Source: Pseudomonas sp. PB101 (GTDB taxonomy: Bacteria > Pseudomonadota > Gammaproteobacteria > Pseudomonadales > Pseudomonadaceae). Taken from it: a stretch of DNA of 64,000 nt. Positions within the stretch are counted from its first letter, which is position 1, and each line of letters opens with the position of its first letter. Positions 49,603 through 58,289 of the stretch are shown here, one piece after another. The stretch covers positions 143,218 to 207,217 of the forward strand of contig NZ_RWIR01000055.1 of assembly GCF_009764265.1 (NCBI RefSeq), written 5' to 3'. A program made the position numbers and the translations under genes. The notes beneath the pieces were generated by a model. The model saw only the letters and a list, made by a program, of their open reading frames with translations, had not been told where the DNA came from and made no database searches.

Positions 49603-50616
49603 ATGCGAAATTCACTTCTCCTTTTACCGCTCCTTCTTCAAGTATCAGGCTGCACAACCTTCAGCGGTCCAGGCTCAGATATTGGATGGACAGATGCCGT
49701 TCCACCTGTTGGGAATGGTGTTGGACGCAAGGTAGAAACAAATCATCGTGTTAAGTCCCTTGGCCAGGCAGCATTTCAAGTGACGCCAGACCAACTAGAA
49801 ATTCTCCCCACATATAACGCGGTGAGTACAGAAGAAAATACTAAGTACTCGGCTGGCGCTAACGCCGTGTTCAGCCAGATAACCGCCGACGCCAAAATCG
49901 AAAGATCTACATCTAATCTTAGCCAATCGAGTGATTGGAAAATTGTTCAGCTCAAAGATTTTTCGACTGTCGTACTTGATAAAGAATTTGCATATAAATG
50001 TTTGACGGCAAAAGAATACAGCTACGAGGTTATTCAGAAAACTTCAGGCAACGTTAAACTTGATGCTTCAAAAATCGCTCAAGCATTTGGTGTGACCGCT
50101 GCTGCGGTAGAGGTCAGTGCTAGCCCGGACAAACCAAACCACACAAAGGTCACAATTGCTGAGCCCAATGTGTGCCTATCTTTTGTTTCTGCAACACTTG
50201 AGCGAGCTCGGTGGTTGACCAGATATGATGGCACTAGGAGCTTGCGCCTAGATGGTGCCAAAAAATTCACTTTAAATATTAATGAACCTGGCCCCACCGT
50301 GGAGCCAGATTTTGGAAAGAGAGCGGTTCAGACAAAACCTAGATATCAACTTTATGCGGGCGAAGCCGGAGGTAAGGCAACTCTAAATGTAATGATAGAA
50401 GACAGGGAAACACACCAAGAAGTTCCTACAAAGATTTTAAAAGAAACTTTGCCTGGGGTGTGGAAGCAAAGCTATAAGGTTCATACCTTTAATGTGGAGG
50501 AGGATATTTACGCGATAATGTCTCTTGATATTGAAGCCAAGCGAACGGCTGACAATAAAATTGTAGTAACGTATGCCGAGTTGTCTTCCCCAGAGTACAA
50601 GCTAAAACGCGACTGA
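49603..50616 (+). CDS. Lipoprotein of unknown function, prophage cargo
   Basis: 337 residues. A lipobox (LLLQVSGC) follows a basic and hydrophobic start, so Cys17 is probably lipidated. The mature part has no membrane segment and includes KVETNHRVKSLGQAAFQVTP and FGVTAAAVEVSASPDKPNHTKVTIAEP, and a beta-rich end (GGKATLNVMIEDRETHQEVP). No family recognised. It may alter the surface of the lysogen, for example superinfection exclusion, but this is only a position-based guess. Confidence 0.68.
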   Translation: MRNSLLLLPLLLQVSGCTTFSGPGSDIGWTDAVPPVGNGVGRKVETNHRVKSLGQAAFQVTPDQLEILPTYNAVSTEENTKYSAGANAVFSQITADAKIERSTSNLSQSSDWKIVQLKDFSTVVLDKEFAYKCLTAKEYSYEVIQKTSGNVKLDASKIAQAFGVTAAAVEVSASPDKPNHTKVTIAEPNVCLSFVSATLERARWLTRYDGTRSLRLDGAKKFTLNINEPGPTVEPDFGKRAVQTKPRYQLYAGEAGGKATLNVMIEDRETHQEVPTKILKETLPGVWKQSYKVHTFNVEEDIYAIMSLDIEAKRTADNKIVVTYAELSSPEYKLKRD

Positions 50617-50683
50617 ATTACTGTGCAGCTACCACAACTATTACTGCGCAGTGATGAGTATGGCCAGAACCAACTCACCGCAG

Positions 50684-50893
50684 TCACTCAGGTGTCATCA
50701 GCACTGCGAGCGTCATCTTGATGAATTCTTCATTTTTGTCGATGGCCTCCAGGGCACTGCGCACGTTGTCGGCGACGTCGGCGGATCCGCGCTGCTCGAC
50801 CCAGTTCGACAGCTCCATGATGGCAGCTTCTAGAGCGAGTTGGTTTTCGTTGATCTTGAACAGCAGGGAAGGGAGCAAATCTGAGGTTGGCAT
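50684..50893 (-). CDS. Small helical protein, paralogue B
   Basis: 69 residues from the ATG at 50893, with CGGAGG nine bases upstream; an in-frame ATG at 50914 is less likely. DLLPSLLFKINENQLALEAA, IMELSNWVEQRGSADVADNV and EEFIKMTLAVLMTPE match paralogue A closely. Last gene before attR. Function unknown. Confidence 0.75.
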   Translation of the reverse strand: MPTSDLLPSLLFKINENQLALEAAIMELSNWVEQRGSADVADNVRSALEAIDKNEEFIKMTLAVLMTPE

Positions 50894-51031
50894 GGTGTTT
50901 CCTCCGTGAAGCATTCAGCGTAGCAGCCGAAGGCTGAATGGGTGACTTGCTGCCCCCTTTCCTCAGCAAGTTTCAGCTCCGTTCAAACCGAGAACCGGTA
51001 GTGCCCCTGACAGGCCTGTCTGACACCTTGC
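50684..51031. repeat. Duplicated unit, copy B
   Basis: Second copy of the unit at 47757-48092. The upstream block GAACCGGTAGTGCCC is followed by GACAGGCCTGTC (51009-51020), here a perfect 12-bp palindrome. The shared dyad suggests a common operator for both paralogues. Confidence 0.78.
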
Positions 51032-51037
51032 TTAAAA

Positions 51038-51046
51038 GTTGCTACA
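51038..51046. promoter_or_regulatory. Integrase arm-type site near attR
   Basis: GTTGCTACA, the reverse complement of TGTAGCAAC found at 9316-9324. It lies 59 bases inside the right att core. Confidence 0.6.
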
Positions 51047-51099
51047 AAAAGAAGCAATAACACAGTCTGAGCAAGGCTGGCTGGGGCTGTGGTCGATGG

Positions 51100-51216
51100 C
51101 TACATCCAATCCATCATCGGCGCGACGGAAAAACGGCGGGAGAGCGGGGCGATGCAGCGTTGGCTGCGGACATTGGGAATCTGGAAGCGGTGAGGCCGGG
51201 AGATGGAGGAGTTCAT
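51100..51216 (-). pseudogene. dusA: Displaced original 5' end of dusA
   Basis: A 38-codon frame starting MNSSISRPHRFQIPNV and ending SRRFSVAPMMDW-M-stop. The last part equals residues 22-32 of the intact DusA, and the rest is a different N-terminus. It is what remained of the host gene after integration, and the stop codon comes from phage DNA inside attR. On excision this segment would rejoin the body at 8208-9133. It probably still carries the original dusA promoter to its right. Confidence 0.9.
51105..51123. repeat. attR core of the prophage
   Basis: Exact copy of the 19-mer at 9134-9152. To its right the sequence continues with the host version of the dusA 5' end. Confidence 0.93.
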
Positions 51217-51435
51217 CAGTATTAGCCAGATCAAGGCGCAAACGGGAATGACGTCGCGTTGCTAACTCACACAATCGCCTTGCCGGAACACACCACTACA
51301 AAATCCTGCTTGCTCGGATCCCTTACAAAGCGGCCACCTAGCCGACAAACGAGCTAGCATTCTGATGGCACCCATCTAATCTCATCTGACAAATTCCCCC
51401 CGTCCCACCTCGTCCCCCTCCAGAAGGTGTGTGCC
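51217..51435. other. Intergenic region between dusA relic and RTX gene
   Basis: About 220 bases that should contain the old dusA promoter (leftward) and the promoter of the RTX-type gene (rightward). No clear terminator or dyad was seen. Confidence 0.5.
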
Positions 51436-54400
51436 ATGCCCAATTTCGGTGAAACTCTGATTAACACCACGACTCCAGGCGATCAGGAAGATCCGAATAT
51501 CTATGGGCTAATCGACGGTGGTTTTGTCATCGCCTGGCATGGCAATGGTCTTGGCGATGCCACTGGAATATTCACCCAGCGCTACAACGCCAGCGGTGCC
51601 AAGGTGGGGGGGGAGGCGCTGGTCAACACCACGCTGGCGGGCGAGCAGAGTCAGCCTTCGGTAGTCGGGTTGTTGAACGGCGGTTACGTTGTGACCTGGT
51701 CTGGCCTCAATACCGGGGGGGCTGATTGCATCTTTACCCAGCAGTACGGCGCCAGCGGGGCCAAGGTTGGTGGCGAAACTGTTGTCAATACAACCACGGC
51801 GGGCTTTCGCGATTCCCCTGAAATTACTGCGCTGGCCGACGGTGGTTATGTGGTGACATGGGGGGCAGAGGAGACCCCTGGCGACTTCGGGTCTTATCTG
51901 CAGCGTTTCAATGCCAGCGGGGTCAAGGTCGGTGGGGAGGTTCACATCAACACCACTACGGTGGGGCCTCAGGATTTTCCGCAGATTTTTGGTGTGCCCG
52001 ACGGTGGTTACCTGGCGGTGTGGGAGGGGAGTGGGCCGGGAGACGACTACGGCATCTTCACCCAGCGCTTTAACTCGGCTGGCGCCAAGGTCGGTGTGGA
52101 AACCCTGGTCAATACACCCTCTGCGGAGATTCAGTCCGAGCATATGGTCGCCGTGCAGGCCAACGGCAATTACCTGCTCATCTGGGAGTCTTACCCTAAT
52201 ACGGTTACCGGAGTGGAACAAAGAGACGTATTTTCCCAGCTCTATAACTCCGCCGGCGGCAAGATCGGTGCGCAGACCCGGGTCAATACCACGACCCCTG
52301 GTGGTCAGGGGGAGCCTCACGTTTCGGCAATGTTCGACGGTGGCTACCTGGTCACTTGGGTGGGCAATGGCCCGGGTGATGTCGATGGCGTTTTCACTCA
52401 GCGTCTTAATGCCAGTGGCGTTCTGGTCGGGGCGGAAACCCGGGTCAATACGACGGTAGCGGGCGACCAGGTCATCACGCGGGTGACCACACTGATTGAT
52501 GGTGGTTATGTGGTTGTCTGGGAGTCGATCGGTCAGGACGGCGCAGGTTCAGGCACTTACTTCCAGCGTTTCGACGCAAGCGGCAACAAGTTGACCGGTC
52601 TGCCGGGCGATGCCGCGGCCAACGTGCTGACCTGGGCGGGGGTGGGAAGCGTGGTCATCGATGCCGGGGCGGGGGATGACACCCTCACGGGCGGCAGTGC
52701 AAACGACCATCTCAACGGCGACGCCGGCAACGACACGCTCAACGGCGGTGGCGGCGCAGACCGGATGACCGGCGGCGACGGCTCCGACACTTACTTCGTC
52801 GATAATCTGTTCGATGTCGTCAGCGAAACCAACGCCGTTGCGGCTACCGGTGGCATCGATACGGTCAACAGTCTGCTGGCGACCAACGTCCTCGGCGCCA
52901 ACGTGGAAAACCTGCGCCTGTTGGCCACGACTGCCGCGAACGGTACCGGCAATGCGTTGAACAACACGATCTTCGCCGGTGCCGGCAACAATATCCTCAA
53001 TGGCGGCGATGGCGTCGATACTGTGTCCTACGCTTTTGCCACCAGTGCGGTGACGGTCAGCCTGGCGGTCACCACCGCCCAGGCCACGGGTGGCTCCGGC
53101 AGCGATACGCTGCTGGCCTTCGAGAACCTGACCGGCAGTAACTTCAACGACACCCTGACCGGCAATGCGGGCGCCAACACCCTCAACGGCGGTGCCGGCG
53201 CAGACACGCTGATCGGTGGTGACGGTTCGGACTCCTACGTTGTCGATAATGTCGGCGATGTGGTCAGTGAAACCAATGCTGTCGCCGCCACCGGTGGCAC
53301 GGATACGGTCAGTAGCTCTCTGGCCGCCTACACCCTGGGCGCCAACGTGGAAAACCTGCGCCTGCTGGCCACCACCGCCGCCAACGGTACTGGCAATACC
53401 TTGAACAACACGCTGTTTGCCGGGGCCGGCAACAACATCCTCAATGGCGGCGATGGTGTCGATACCGCGTCTTATGCCTTTGCCGCCACTGCGGTGGTGG
53501 CCAGCCTGGCGGTGACGACCGCCCAGGCAACGGGGGGCTCGGGCAGCGATACGTTGCTGGCCTTCGAGAACCTGGCCGGCAGTAACTTCAACGACACCCT
53601 GACCGGCAATGCGGGCGCCAATACCCTCAGTGGCGGCGCGGGCAACGATGCCCTCAATGGCGCTGCCGGCAATGACACCCTCGATGGTGGTGCCGGTGCA
53701 GACACGCTGGTCGGTGGCGACGGTTCGGACATTTACATTGTCGATAACGTCGGTGATGTGGTCAGTGAAACCAACGCAGTTGCCGCTACCGGCGGCACGG
53801 ATTCTGTCTATACCACCCTGGCGAGCTATATCCTCGGCGCCAACGTGGAAAACCTGCGCCTGATGGCCACAACCGCTGCCAACGGCACCGGCAATACCTT
53901 GAACAACACGCTGTTTGCCGGGGCCGGCAACAACATCCTTCATGGCAGCGATGGCATCGATACCGCGTCTTATGCCTTTGCCGCCAGTGGGGTGGTTGCC
54001 AGTCTGGCGGTCAGCACCGCCCAGGCCACGGGCGGCTCGGGCAGCGATACGCTGCTGGCCTTCGAGAATCTGGCCGGCAGTAATTTCAACGACACCCTGA
54101 CCGGTAATGCGGCTGCCAATACCCTCACTGGCGGCGCGGGCAACGATGCCCTCAATGGCGGTGCCGGCAATGACTCTCTCGATGGCGGTGCCGGTGTAGA
54201 CACAATGGTGGGGGGCGACGGTTCGGACATCTACGTTGTCGATAACATCGGCGATGTGGTCAGTGAAACCAACGCGGTTGCCGCCACCGGCGGCACGGAC
54301 ACTGTCTATAGCTCGCTGGCCGGTTATACCCTGGGCGCCAACGTGGAAAACCTGCGTCTGCTGGCAACCACCGCCGCCAACGGTACCGGCAATACGTTGA

Positions 54401-55026
54401 GCAACACGCTGTTTGCCGGTGCCGGCAACAACATCCTCAATGGCGGCGATGGTGTCGACACCGCGTCCTACACCTTTGCCGCCAGCGCGGTGACTGCCAG
54501 CCTGGCTGTGACCACTGCCCAGGCCACCGGCGGTTCGGGCAGCGATACGCTGTTGGCCTTCGAAAACCTGACCGGCAGCAATTTCAACGACAGCCTGACG
54601 GGCAACACGGCTGCCAACACCCTCATCGGCGGCGCGGGCAATGACGTGCTCAATGGGGGAACCGGTAACGACCTGCTGATCGGCGGGGTGGGGGTTGACC
54701 AGCTCACAGGCGGTGTCGGAGCCGACCGCTTCGACTTCGATGCCTTGAGTGAAATGGGCCTGGGCACATTGCGCGATGTGATCGGGGATTTCAAAACCGC
54801 CGAGGGGGACAAAATCGACCTGTCGACCCTGGACGCCAACGTGGCCACCGCCGTCAATGATGCCTTCAGCTTTATCGGGGCGAACGCCTTCAGTGCCAAT
54901 GCGACCGGGCAGGTGCGCTTCGCCGGCGGCGTCCTGTTCGGCAGCACCGATGCCGACACGGCGGCGGAGTTCGAGATTTCCCTGGTGGGTGTTGCCACGT
55001 TCGCGGGCACAGACCTGATTGCCTGA
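51436..55026 (+). CDS. Large RTX-type secreted calcium-binding protein with seven N-terminal repeats
   Basis: 1196 residues from the ATG at 51436, with AGAAGG upstream; a GTG at 51427 also fits. Residues 1-385 hold seven repeats of about 53 residues around GGYVVTW-type strands and QRFNASGAKVG, suggesting a seven-bladed propeller. Then RTX nonapeptides (GGAGNDTLNGG) and four repeats of 148-166 residues with LGANVENLRLLATTAANGTG, each with a GGDGSD start. The end (GVGADRFDFDALSEMG, DVIGDFKTAEGDKIDLS) is a serralysin-like C-terminal secretion domain. No signal peptide; export by a type I system encoded elsewhere. Likely an adhesin or a biofilm matrix protein. Confidence 0.88.
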   Translation: MPNFGETLINTTTPGDQEDPNIYGLIDGGFVIAWHGNGLGDATGIFTQRYNASGAKVGGEALVNTTLAGEQSQPSVVGLLNGGYVVTWSGLNTGGADCIFTQQYGASGAKVGGETVVNTTTAGFRDSPEITALADGGYVVTWGAEETPGDFGSYLQRFNASGVKVGGEVHINTTTVGPQDFPQIFGVPDGGYLAVWEGSGPGDDYGIFTQRFNSAGAKVGVETLVNTPSAEIQSEHMVAVQANGNYLLIWESYPNTVTGVEQRDVFSQLYNSAGGKIGAQTRVNTTTPGGQGEPHVSAMFDGGYLVTWVGNGPGDVDGVFTQRLNASGVLVGAETRVNTTVAGDQVITRVTTLIDGGYVVVWESIGQDGAGSGTYFQRFDASGNKLTGLPGDAAANVLTWAGVGSVVIDAGAGDDTLTGGSANDHLNGDAGNDTLNGGGGADRMTGGDGSDTYFVDNLFDVVSETNAVAATGGIDTVNSLLATNVLGANVENLRLLATTAANGTGNALNNTIFAGAGNNILNGGDGVDTVSYAFATSAVTVSLAVTTAQATGGSGSDTLLAFENLTGSNFNDTLTGNAGANTLNGGAGADTLIGGDGSDSYVVDNVGDVVSETNAVAATGGTDTVSSSLAAYTLGANVENLRLLATTAANGTGNTLNNTLFAGAGNNILNGGDGVDTASYAFAATAVVASLAVTTAQATGGSGSDTLLAFENLAGSNFNDTLTGNAGANTLSGGAGNDALNGAAGNDTLDGGAGADTLVGGDGSDIYIVDNVGDVVSETNAVAATGGTDSVYTTLASYILGANVENLRLMATTAANGTGNTLNNTLFAGAGNNILHGSDGIDTASYAFAASGVVASLAVSTAQATGGSGSDTLLAFENLAGSNFNDTLTGNAAANTLTGGAGNDALNGGAGNDSLDGGAGVDTMVGGDGSDIYVVDNIGDVVSETNAVAATGGTDTVYSSLAGYTLGANVENLRLLATTAANGTGNTLSNTLFAGAGNNILNGGDGVDTASYTFAASAVTASLAVTTAQATGGSGSDTLLAFENLTGSNFNDSLTGNTAANTLIGGAGNDVLNGGTGNDLLIGGVGVDQLTGGVGADRFDFDALSEMGLGTLRDVIGDFKTAEGDKIDLSTLDANVATAVNDAFSFIGANAFSANATGQVRFAGGVLFGSTDADTAAEFEISLVGVATFAGTDLIA
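52771..54700. repeat. Four long DNA repeats inside the RTX gene
   Basis: Units anchored by GGCGGCGACGG-like starts at 52771, 53215, 53713 and 54211; spacing 444, 498 and 498 bases. The 54-base difference equals 18 codons, two RTX nonapeptides (ending in NDTLDGG). High identity makes the array prone to unequal recombination and to assembly errors. Confidence 0.9.
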
Positions 55027-55036
55027 TCGTGCCTCG

Positions 55037-55058
55037 CCGGGGCTCTATGGAGCCCCGG
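55037..55058 (+). terminator. Hairpin after the RTX gene
   Basis: CCGGGGCTC-TATG-GAGCCCCGG, a 9-bp stem 10 bases after the stop. No T run follows, so it may be a weak or Rho-assisted terminator. Confidence 0.55.
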
Positions 55059-55180
55059 TGCACAGGGTTCCTGAACCGATGCTGTCGCCACGCAACATTT
55101 CATGATGCCCGGCACGGACGAGGCCTAGGATGAAAGCCAAATGTCGTGTCCTCCGCGCCTCAGCCCACAGGAATGAAAAA

Positions 55181-55402
55181 ATGATCGCAAACCTGGTCAA
55201 AGTCTCGCTGATCGCGGGTTCCGTGCTATTGAGCGCCTGTTCCGCTGTGAGCACTCAGCGCGACTATTCGGCCGACTCGGTGCAGCCGGCCGGCTTTGGC
55301 CCGGGGCCCACCAACAGCAACGCCAACAAGATGAATTTCCATGGCAGTGCGCTGGGCAATAGCTTTGGCGAGTACAGCTCGGGTTTGCTGCACGACGATT
55401 GA
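55181..55402 (+). CDS. Small lipoprotein, unknown function
   Basis: 73 residues from the ATG at 55181 (the frame opens at 55130). A lipobox SVLLSAC with Cys near 19 follows NLVKVSLIAG. The mature part is short and Gly/Asn/Ser-rich (GFGPGPTNSNANKMNFHGSA), as in small pseudomonad lipoproteins. No family recognised. Between the RTX gene and a convergent membrane protein gene. Confidence 0.65.
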   Translation: MIANLVKVSLIAGSVLLSACSAVSTQRDYSADSVQPAGFGPGPTNSNANKMNFHGSALGNSFGEYSSGLLHDD

Positions 55403-55452
55403 CCGGTGGCGCAGCGCTGGCGTGATGTCCACCGCTGCGCACTGGATCAGGC

Positions 55453-55881
55453 TCAGATCATCCTCAAGCCTTCGAAAGGATTCCAGCCTTGCGAGCCTTT
55501 TACCTGTTTCAGGTAGTAGGCGTAGTTGGCGCTCAATCCGTACATGAGTGCAAAGACAACGTTCATGCCGCTGTTGAAGGCCTTGGGTGCTTCTTCATAA
55601 CCCAGCAGGGCGAAAACCACTGTCAGGGCAACGGATATGGCAACGATGATCGCGATGATCGCCAGGTTCTTTTTCCACAGTCCAAGCACGAAAAAATAGA
55701 TCGGCCCGAAAAAAAACGCGATGAGGTTCAGGTTGATCAGGAGGCGCTTGCGCGCTGGCAACTGTTTGAAAGCCAGTTTGAAATCCGGGCTTTTGGGGCC
55801 GCCGTGCTGATCAAAAAAAGCGAAGCGTTCTTGCCATTTCGGGCTGACATTGTAGGTTTGCAATTCATCCGTGCTGCTCAT
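55453..55881 (-). CDS. DUF2628-like membrane protein
   Basis: 142 residues from the ATG at 55881, with AAGGACAG upstream; the frame to 55959 is not needed. Soluble start (NVSPKWQERFAFFDQHGGPKSPDF) then LINLNLIAFFFGPIYFFVLGLW, KKNLAIIAIIVAISVALTVVFAL and GMNVVFALMYGLSANYAYY as three membrane segments. This is the DUF2628 pattern. Function unknown. Confidence 0.8.
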   Translation of the reverse strand: MSSTDELQTYNVSPKWQERFAFFDQHGGPKSPDFKLAFKQLPARKRLLINLNLIAFFFGPIYFFVLGLWKKNLAIIAIIVAISVALTVVFALLGYEEAPKAFNSGMNVVFALMYGLSANYAYYLKQVKGSQGWNPFEGLRMI

Positions 55882-56070
55882 GATCTGTCCTTTTTTGAGG
55901 TGCTGCCCGGTCGAGGCATCGACCGGACTGTCGTTCGGTGAGAGAGTAGTTTCAAACATGTAACGAGAATTGACAAGGCATGACCAAAGGCCTTGGCCTG
56001 CGGTTCTCGCGTCAGGTCTTGTTGGAAAACGGCCTGACGGCGGTCACCCATTCCAGTCGCAGGCACGCCG

Positions 56071-56862
56071 TTATTTGCCCTCGGGCACCGCCAGCCACTG
56101 CCGCAGAATCTTCTGGTAATTGCCGGTCACCTTGGCCAGGTGCAGCCACTGATCGACGTACAGCTTCCAGGTGATGTCGTCGCGGGGCAGCAGGTAGGCT
56201 TTTTCGCCGTATTGCATGGAGTGCGTCGGGTTGACTGCGCACAGGCCGGGCTTGAGCTTCTGCTGATACAGCGCCTCCGACGCATCGGTGATCATCACGT
56301 CGGCTTTTTTATCCAGCAGTTCCTGAAAGATGCTGATGTTGTCGCGCAGCTGCAATTGCGCCCGGGGCAGGTAGGCGTGGACGAACGCTTCGTTGGTGCC
56401 GCCGGCAGGTTCGACCAGGCGAACCGCAGGCTGGTTGATCTGTTCGACGGTCTGGTACAGCGCCTGGTCTTCGCAGCGCACCAGCGGGATTTTGCCGTCG
56501 ACGTCCAGGGTGGTGCTGAAGAAGGCTTTTTTCTGCCGCTCCAGGGTGACCGAGATGCCGCCCATGGCGATGTCGCACTTGCCGGCGAGCATGTCGGGCA
56601 TCAGGGTTTTCCAGGTGGTGGGCACCCACTCGACCTTGACGCCCAGGCTCTCGGCCAGGCTGCGGGCCATGGCGATGTCGATGCCGGAATACTCGCCGTC
56701 TTCGGCCTTGAAAGTGTAGGGCTTGTAGTCACCGGTGGTGCAAACGCGCAGCTGTCCCTGTTGCATGACGCTGTCCAGGTGCGAAGGTTCTGCCTGGGCG
56801 CCAAGGGAGAGTGCGAGCAAACCGCCGAGCATCATTGCTCTGTTGATTGTCTTCATTGTCAT
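56071..56862 (-). CDS. PheC-like periplasmic cyclohexadienyl dehydratase / type 3 solute-binding protein
   Basis: 263 residues; start at 56862 or 56856. A signal peptide (NRAMMLGGLLALSLGAQA) is cleaved near residue 25. The family 3 solute-binding fold is clear: GQLRVCTTGDYKPYTFKAED, YSGIDIAMARSLAESLGVK, DIAMGGISVTLERQKKAFFS, VEPAGGTNEAF, and EKAYLLPRDD near the end. The overall pattern is close to periplasmic cyclohexadienyl dehydratase PheC, which makes phenylpyruvate from prephenate. An amino acid-binding role without catalysis cannot be excluded. Lies downstream of cop genes but probably not part of that operon. Confidence 0.75.
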   Translation of the reverse strand: MTMKTINRAMMLGGLLALSLGAQAEPSHLDSVMQQGQLRVCTTGDYKPYTFKAEDGEYSGIDIAMARSLAESLGVKVEWVPTTWKTLMPDMLAGKCDIAMGGISVTLERQKKAFFSTTLDVDGKIPLVRCEDQALYQTVEQINQPAVRLVEPAGGTNEAFVHAYLPRAQLQLRDNISIFQELLDKKADVMITDASEALYQQKLKPGLCAVNPTHSMQYGEKAYLLPRDDITWKLYVDQWLHLAKVTGNYQKILRQWLAVPEGK

Positions 56863-56937
56863 CGGACTTTTGTGCTGGGGTGGTTTTGAAGGGGGGAGTG
56901 TAGTGAAGTTTTCAGCGCTGTGAAAAATCAACACCCG

Positions 56938-57867
56938 CTAAAAGCCGCTCATTTCCCCTTCCGGGCTCAACGTCCCCAACCACGCCACCAACCCCACAAT
57001 CACCAGCGCCGCGGCCATTTCCACCACCACGCTGCGCCGAAGTGCGTGGGCCGCCGCGCGATGTTGGCCGTCGCGCAACGACCGCTCCAGCAAGGGGCCG
57101 AGATGGAAGCGGTTCAGTGCCGCCAACACCAGCATTCCGGCAAACAGCAGTACTTTTATCGCCAGCAGGATTCCGTAGTGGCTGAGCAGAACCTCTTCGA
57201 GTTTCGGGCCGACGATGAACAGGTAGTTCACCACGCCCGTCACGCTGATGATCACCACGATCAGCGCACCGACTGGCTCGAATCGCTTGACCGCGCGAAC
57301 CAGCAACCCTGCGTGCGCCCGGGTTGGCAGGGCGCGGGTTTGCGCGAGCAACACAAAGGCCAGCAACGCACCGAGCCAGGCGCCCGCTGCCAACAGGTGC
57401 AGGATGTCCGCCAGGAAGTGCCAGAAACGGCGACTGCCTTCGTCCATGGCGCCATGCCCGCTCCAGGCCAGGCTGGCGAGGGCGATGCCGCCGGCCGTGG
57501 CGGCGATCAGCAGGCTGCTGGTGGGGGCGCGCGGGTAAAGCATCAACGCCAGCCCCGCGACCACCAGCGCAATCATCCGCACGACCCAGGCCAATCCGAC
57601 GTCGGTCTCGAACAGCATCATCTCGAGGTGCGGACGCAATTGGGCAACGTCTGATTCGCCGCTCATGGCGCTGGCCATCAGCACCATGCCTGCGCTGGAC
57701 AGCAGTGCACCGACTCCCGCAGTTCCCGTCAGCAAGCGGCGAAAGGGCAGCCCGGATAGCCGCTCCTGCCCTCTGAAGCTGTACAGCCCGAACAGCGCGA
57801 CGCCAAACAACAGCATCAAGTCCACATACAGCACAAACCGCAGCACGACATTGGCCGAGTCGCTCAT
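56938..57867 (-). CDS. copD: Copper resistance protein CopD
   Basis: 309 residues. Eight predicted membrane helices, with FVLYVDLMLLFGVALFGLY at the start and HFLADILHLLAAGAWLGALLAFVLLAQ in the middle; conserved His in HGAMDEGS and ILHLL fit copper handling. CopD is an inner-membrane protein thought to move copper into the cytoplasm together with periplasmic CopC. It follows copC after 3 bases, last of copABCD. Confidence 0.92.
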   Translation of the reverse strand: MSDSANVVLRFVLYVDLMLLFGVALFGLYSFRGQERLSGLPFRRLLTGTAGVGALLSSAGMVLMASAMSGESDVAQLRPHLEMMLFETDVGLAWVVRMIALVVAGLALMLYPRAPTSSLLIAATAGGIALASLAWSGHGAMDEGSRRFWHFLADILHLLAAGAWLGALLAFVLLAQTRALPTRAHAGLLVRAVKRFEPVGALIVVIISVTGVVNYLFIVGPKLEEVLLSHYGILLAIKVLLFAGMLVLAALNRFHLGPLLERSLRDGQHRAAAHALRRSVVVEMAAALVIVGLVAWLGTLSPEGEMSGF

Positions 57868-57870
57868 CGA

Positions 57871-58242
57871 TCATTTCACTTTGAACGTGACGTTGCCGGT
57901 GATCGGGTGGGTGTCCGACGACACCGCGCGCCATTCGACCTTGTAGGTGCCGGCAGTCAAGGGCGCTGTCGGTGTGATGAGCATGGTCTTCGGATCACTG
58001 CTGGCGCTGACTTTGGCCTTGACCGGCATCGGGGCGTGGGCCATGCCGGACATTTCGGTCATCAGCAGTTTTGCCCCGGAAAACTGGGTGACGAGGTTTT
58101 CGGAAAAGTGCAGTTCGATCTTGTCCGGCGGGGCACCTGTCGCGCCTTCCGCCGGGGTGGAGGCGAGCAGTTTCGGGTGAGCTTGAGCGAGGGTGCTCAT
58201 GAGCATCGCGATAACGACAGCGGCGGGTTTTATGTGGCGCAT
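57871..58242 (-). CDS. copC: Periplasmic copper-binding protein CopC
   Basis: 123 residues from the ATG at 58242, with AGAGG upstream. The signal peptide ends at AQA and the mature protein starts with His (HPKLLASTPAEG), the first copper ligand in CopC. A Met region (TEMSGMAHAPMP) and the SSDTHPITG motif with a second His ligand are visible. It is of normal length and passes copper between CopA/B and CopD. Confidence 0.95.
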   Translation of the reverse strand: MRHIKPAAVVIAMLMSTLAQAHPKLLASTPAEGATGAPPDKIELHFSENLVTQFSGAKLLMTEMSGMAHAPMPVKAKVSASSDPKTMLITPTAPLTAGTYKVEWRAVSSDTHPITGNVTFKVK

Positions 58243-58289
58243 GCAAGGTCCTCTACCGCTTGAAGCGGTTGTTGTTGGTTTGGGGGTGT

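Larger units (their letters stand above)
9134..51123. mobile_element. Complete dusA-integrated lambdoid prophage
   Basis: About 42 kb bounded by a 19-bp direct repeat inside dusA. It has an integrase next to the left end and all expected modules: lysogeny switch, replication, packaging, head, tail, lysis, and an accessory right end. No module is obviously missing, so it may be inducible. The gene order is siphovirus-like. Head genes mix lambda-type (portal, ClpP-type protease with nested scaffold) with a Mu gpT-type capsid. Cargo includes a Septu pair and an uncharacterised ATPase pair. Confidence 0.95.

Noticed and set aside
52549..53943. 464-codon minus-strand frame in the RTX gene
   Set aside because: Repetitive shadow of the RTX repeats; the plus strand has the true Gly/Asp nonapeptides.
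56912..57934. 340-codon minus-strand frame overlapping copD
   Set aside because: Arg/Gly/Ala-rich shadow; the copD frame has membrane helices and the right neighbours.
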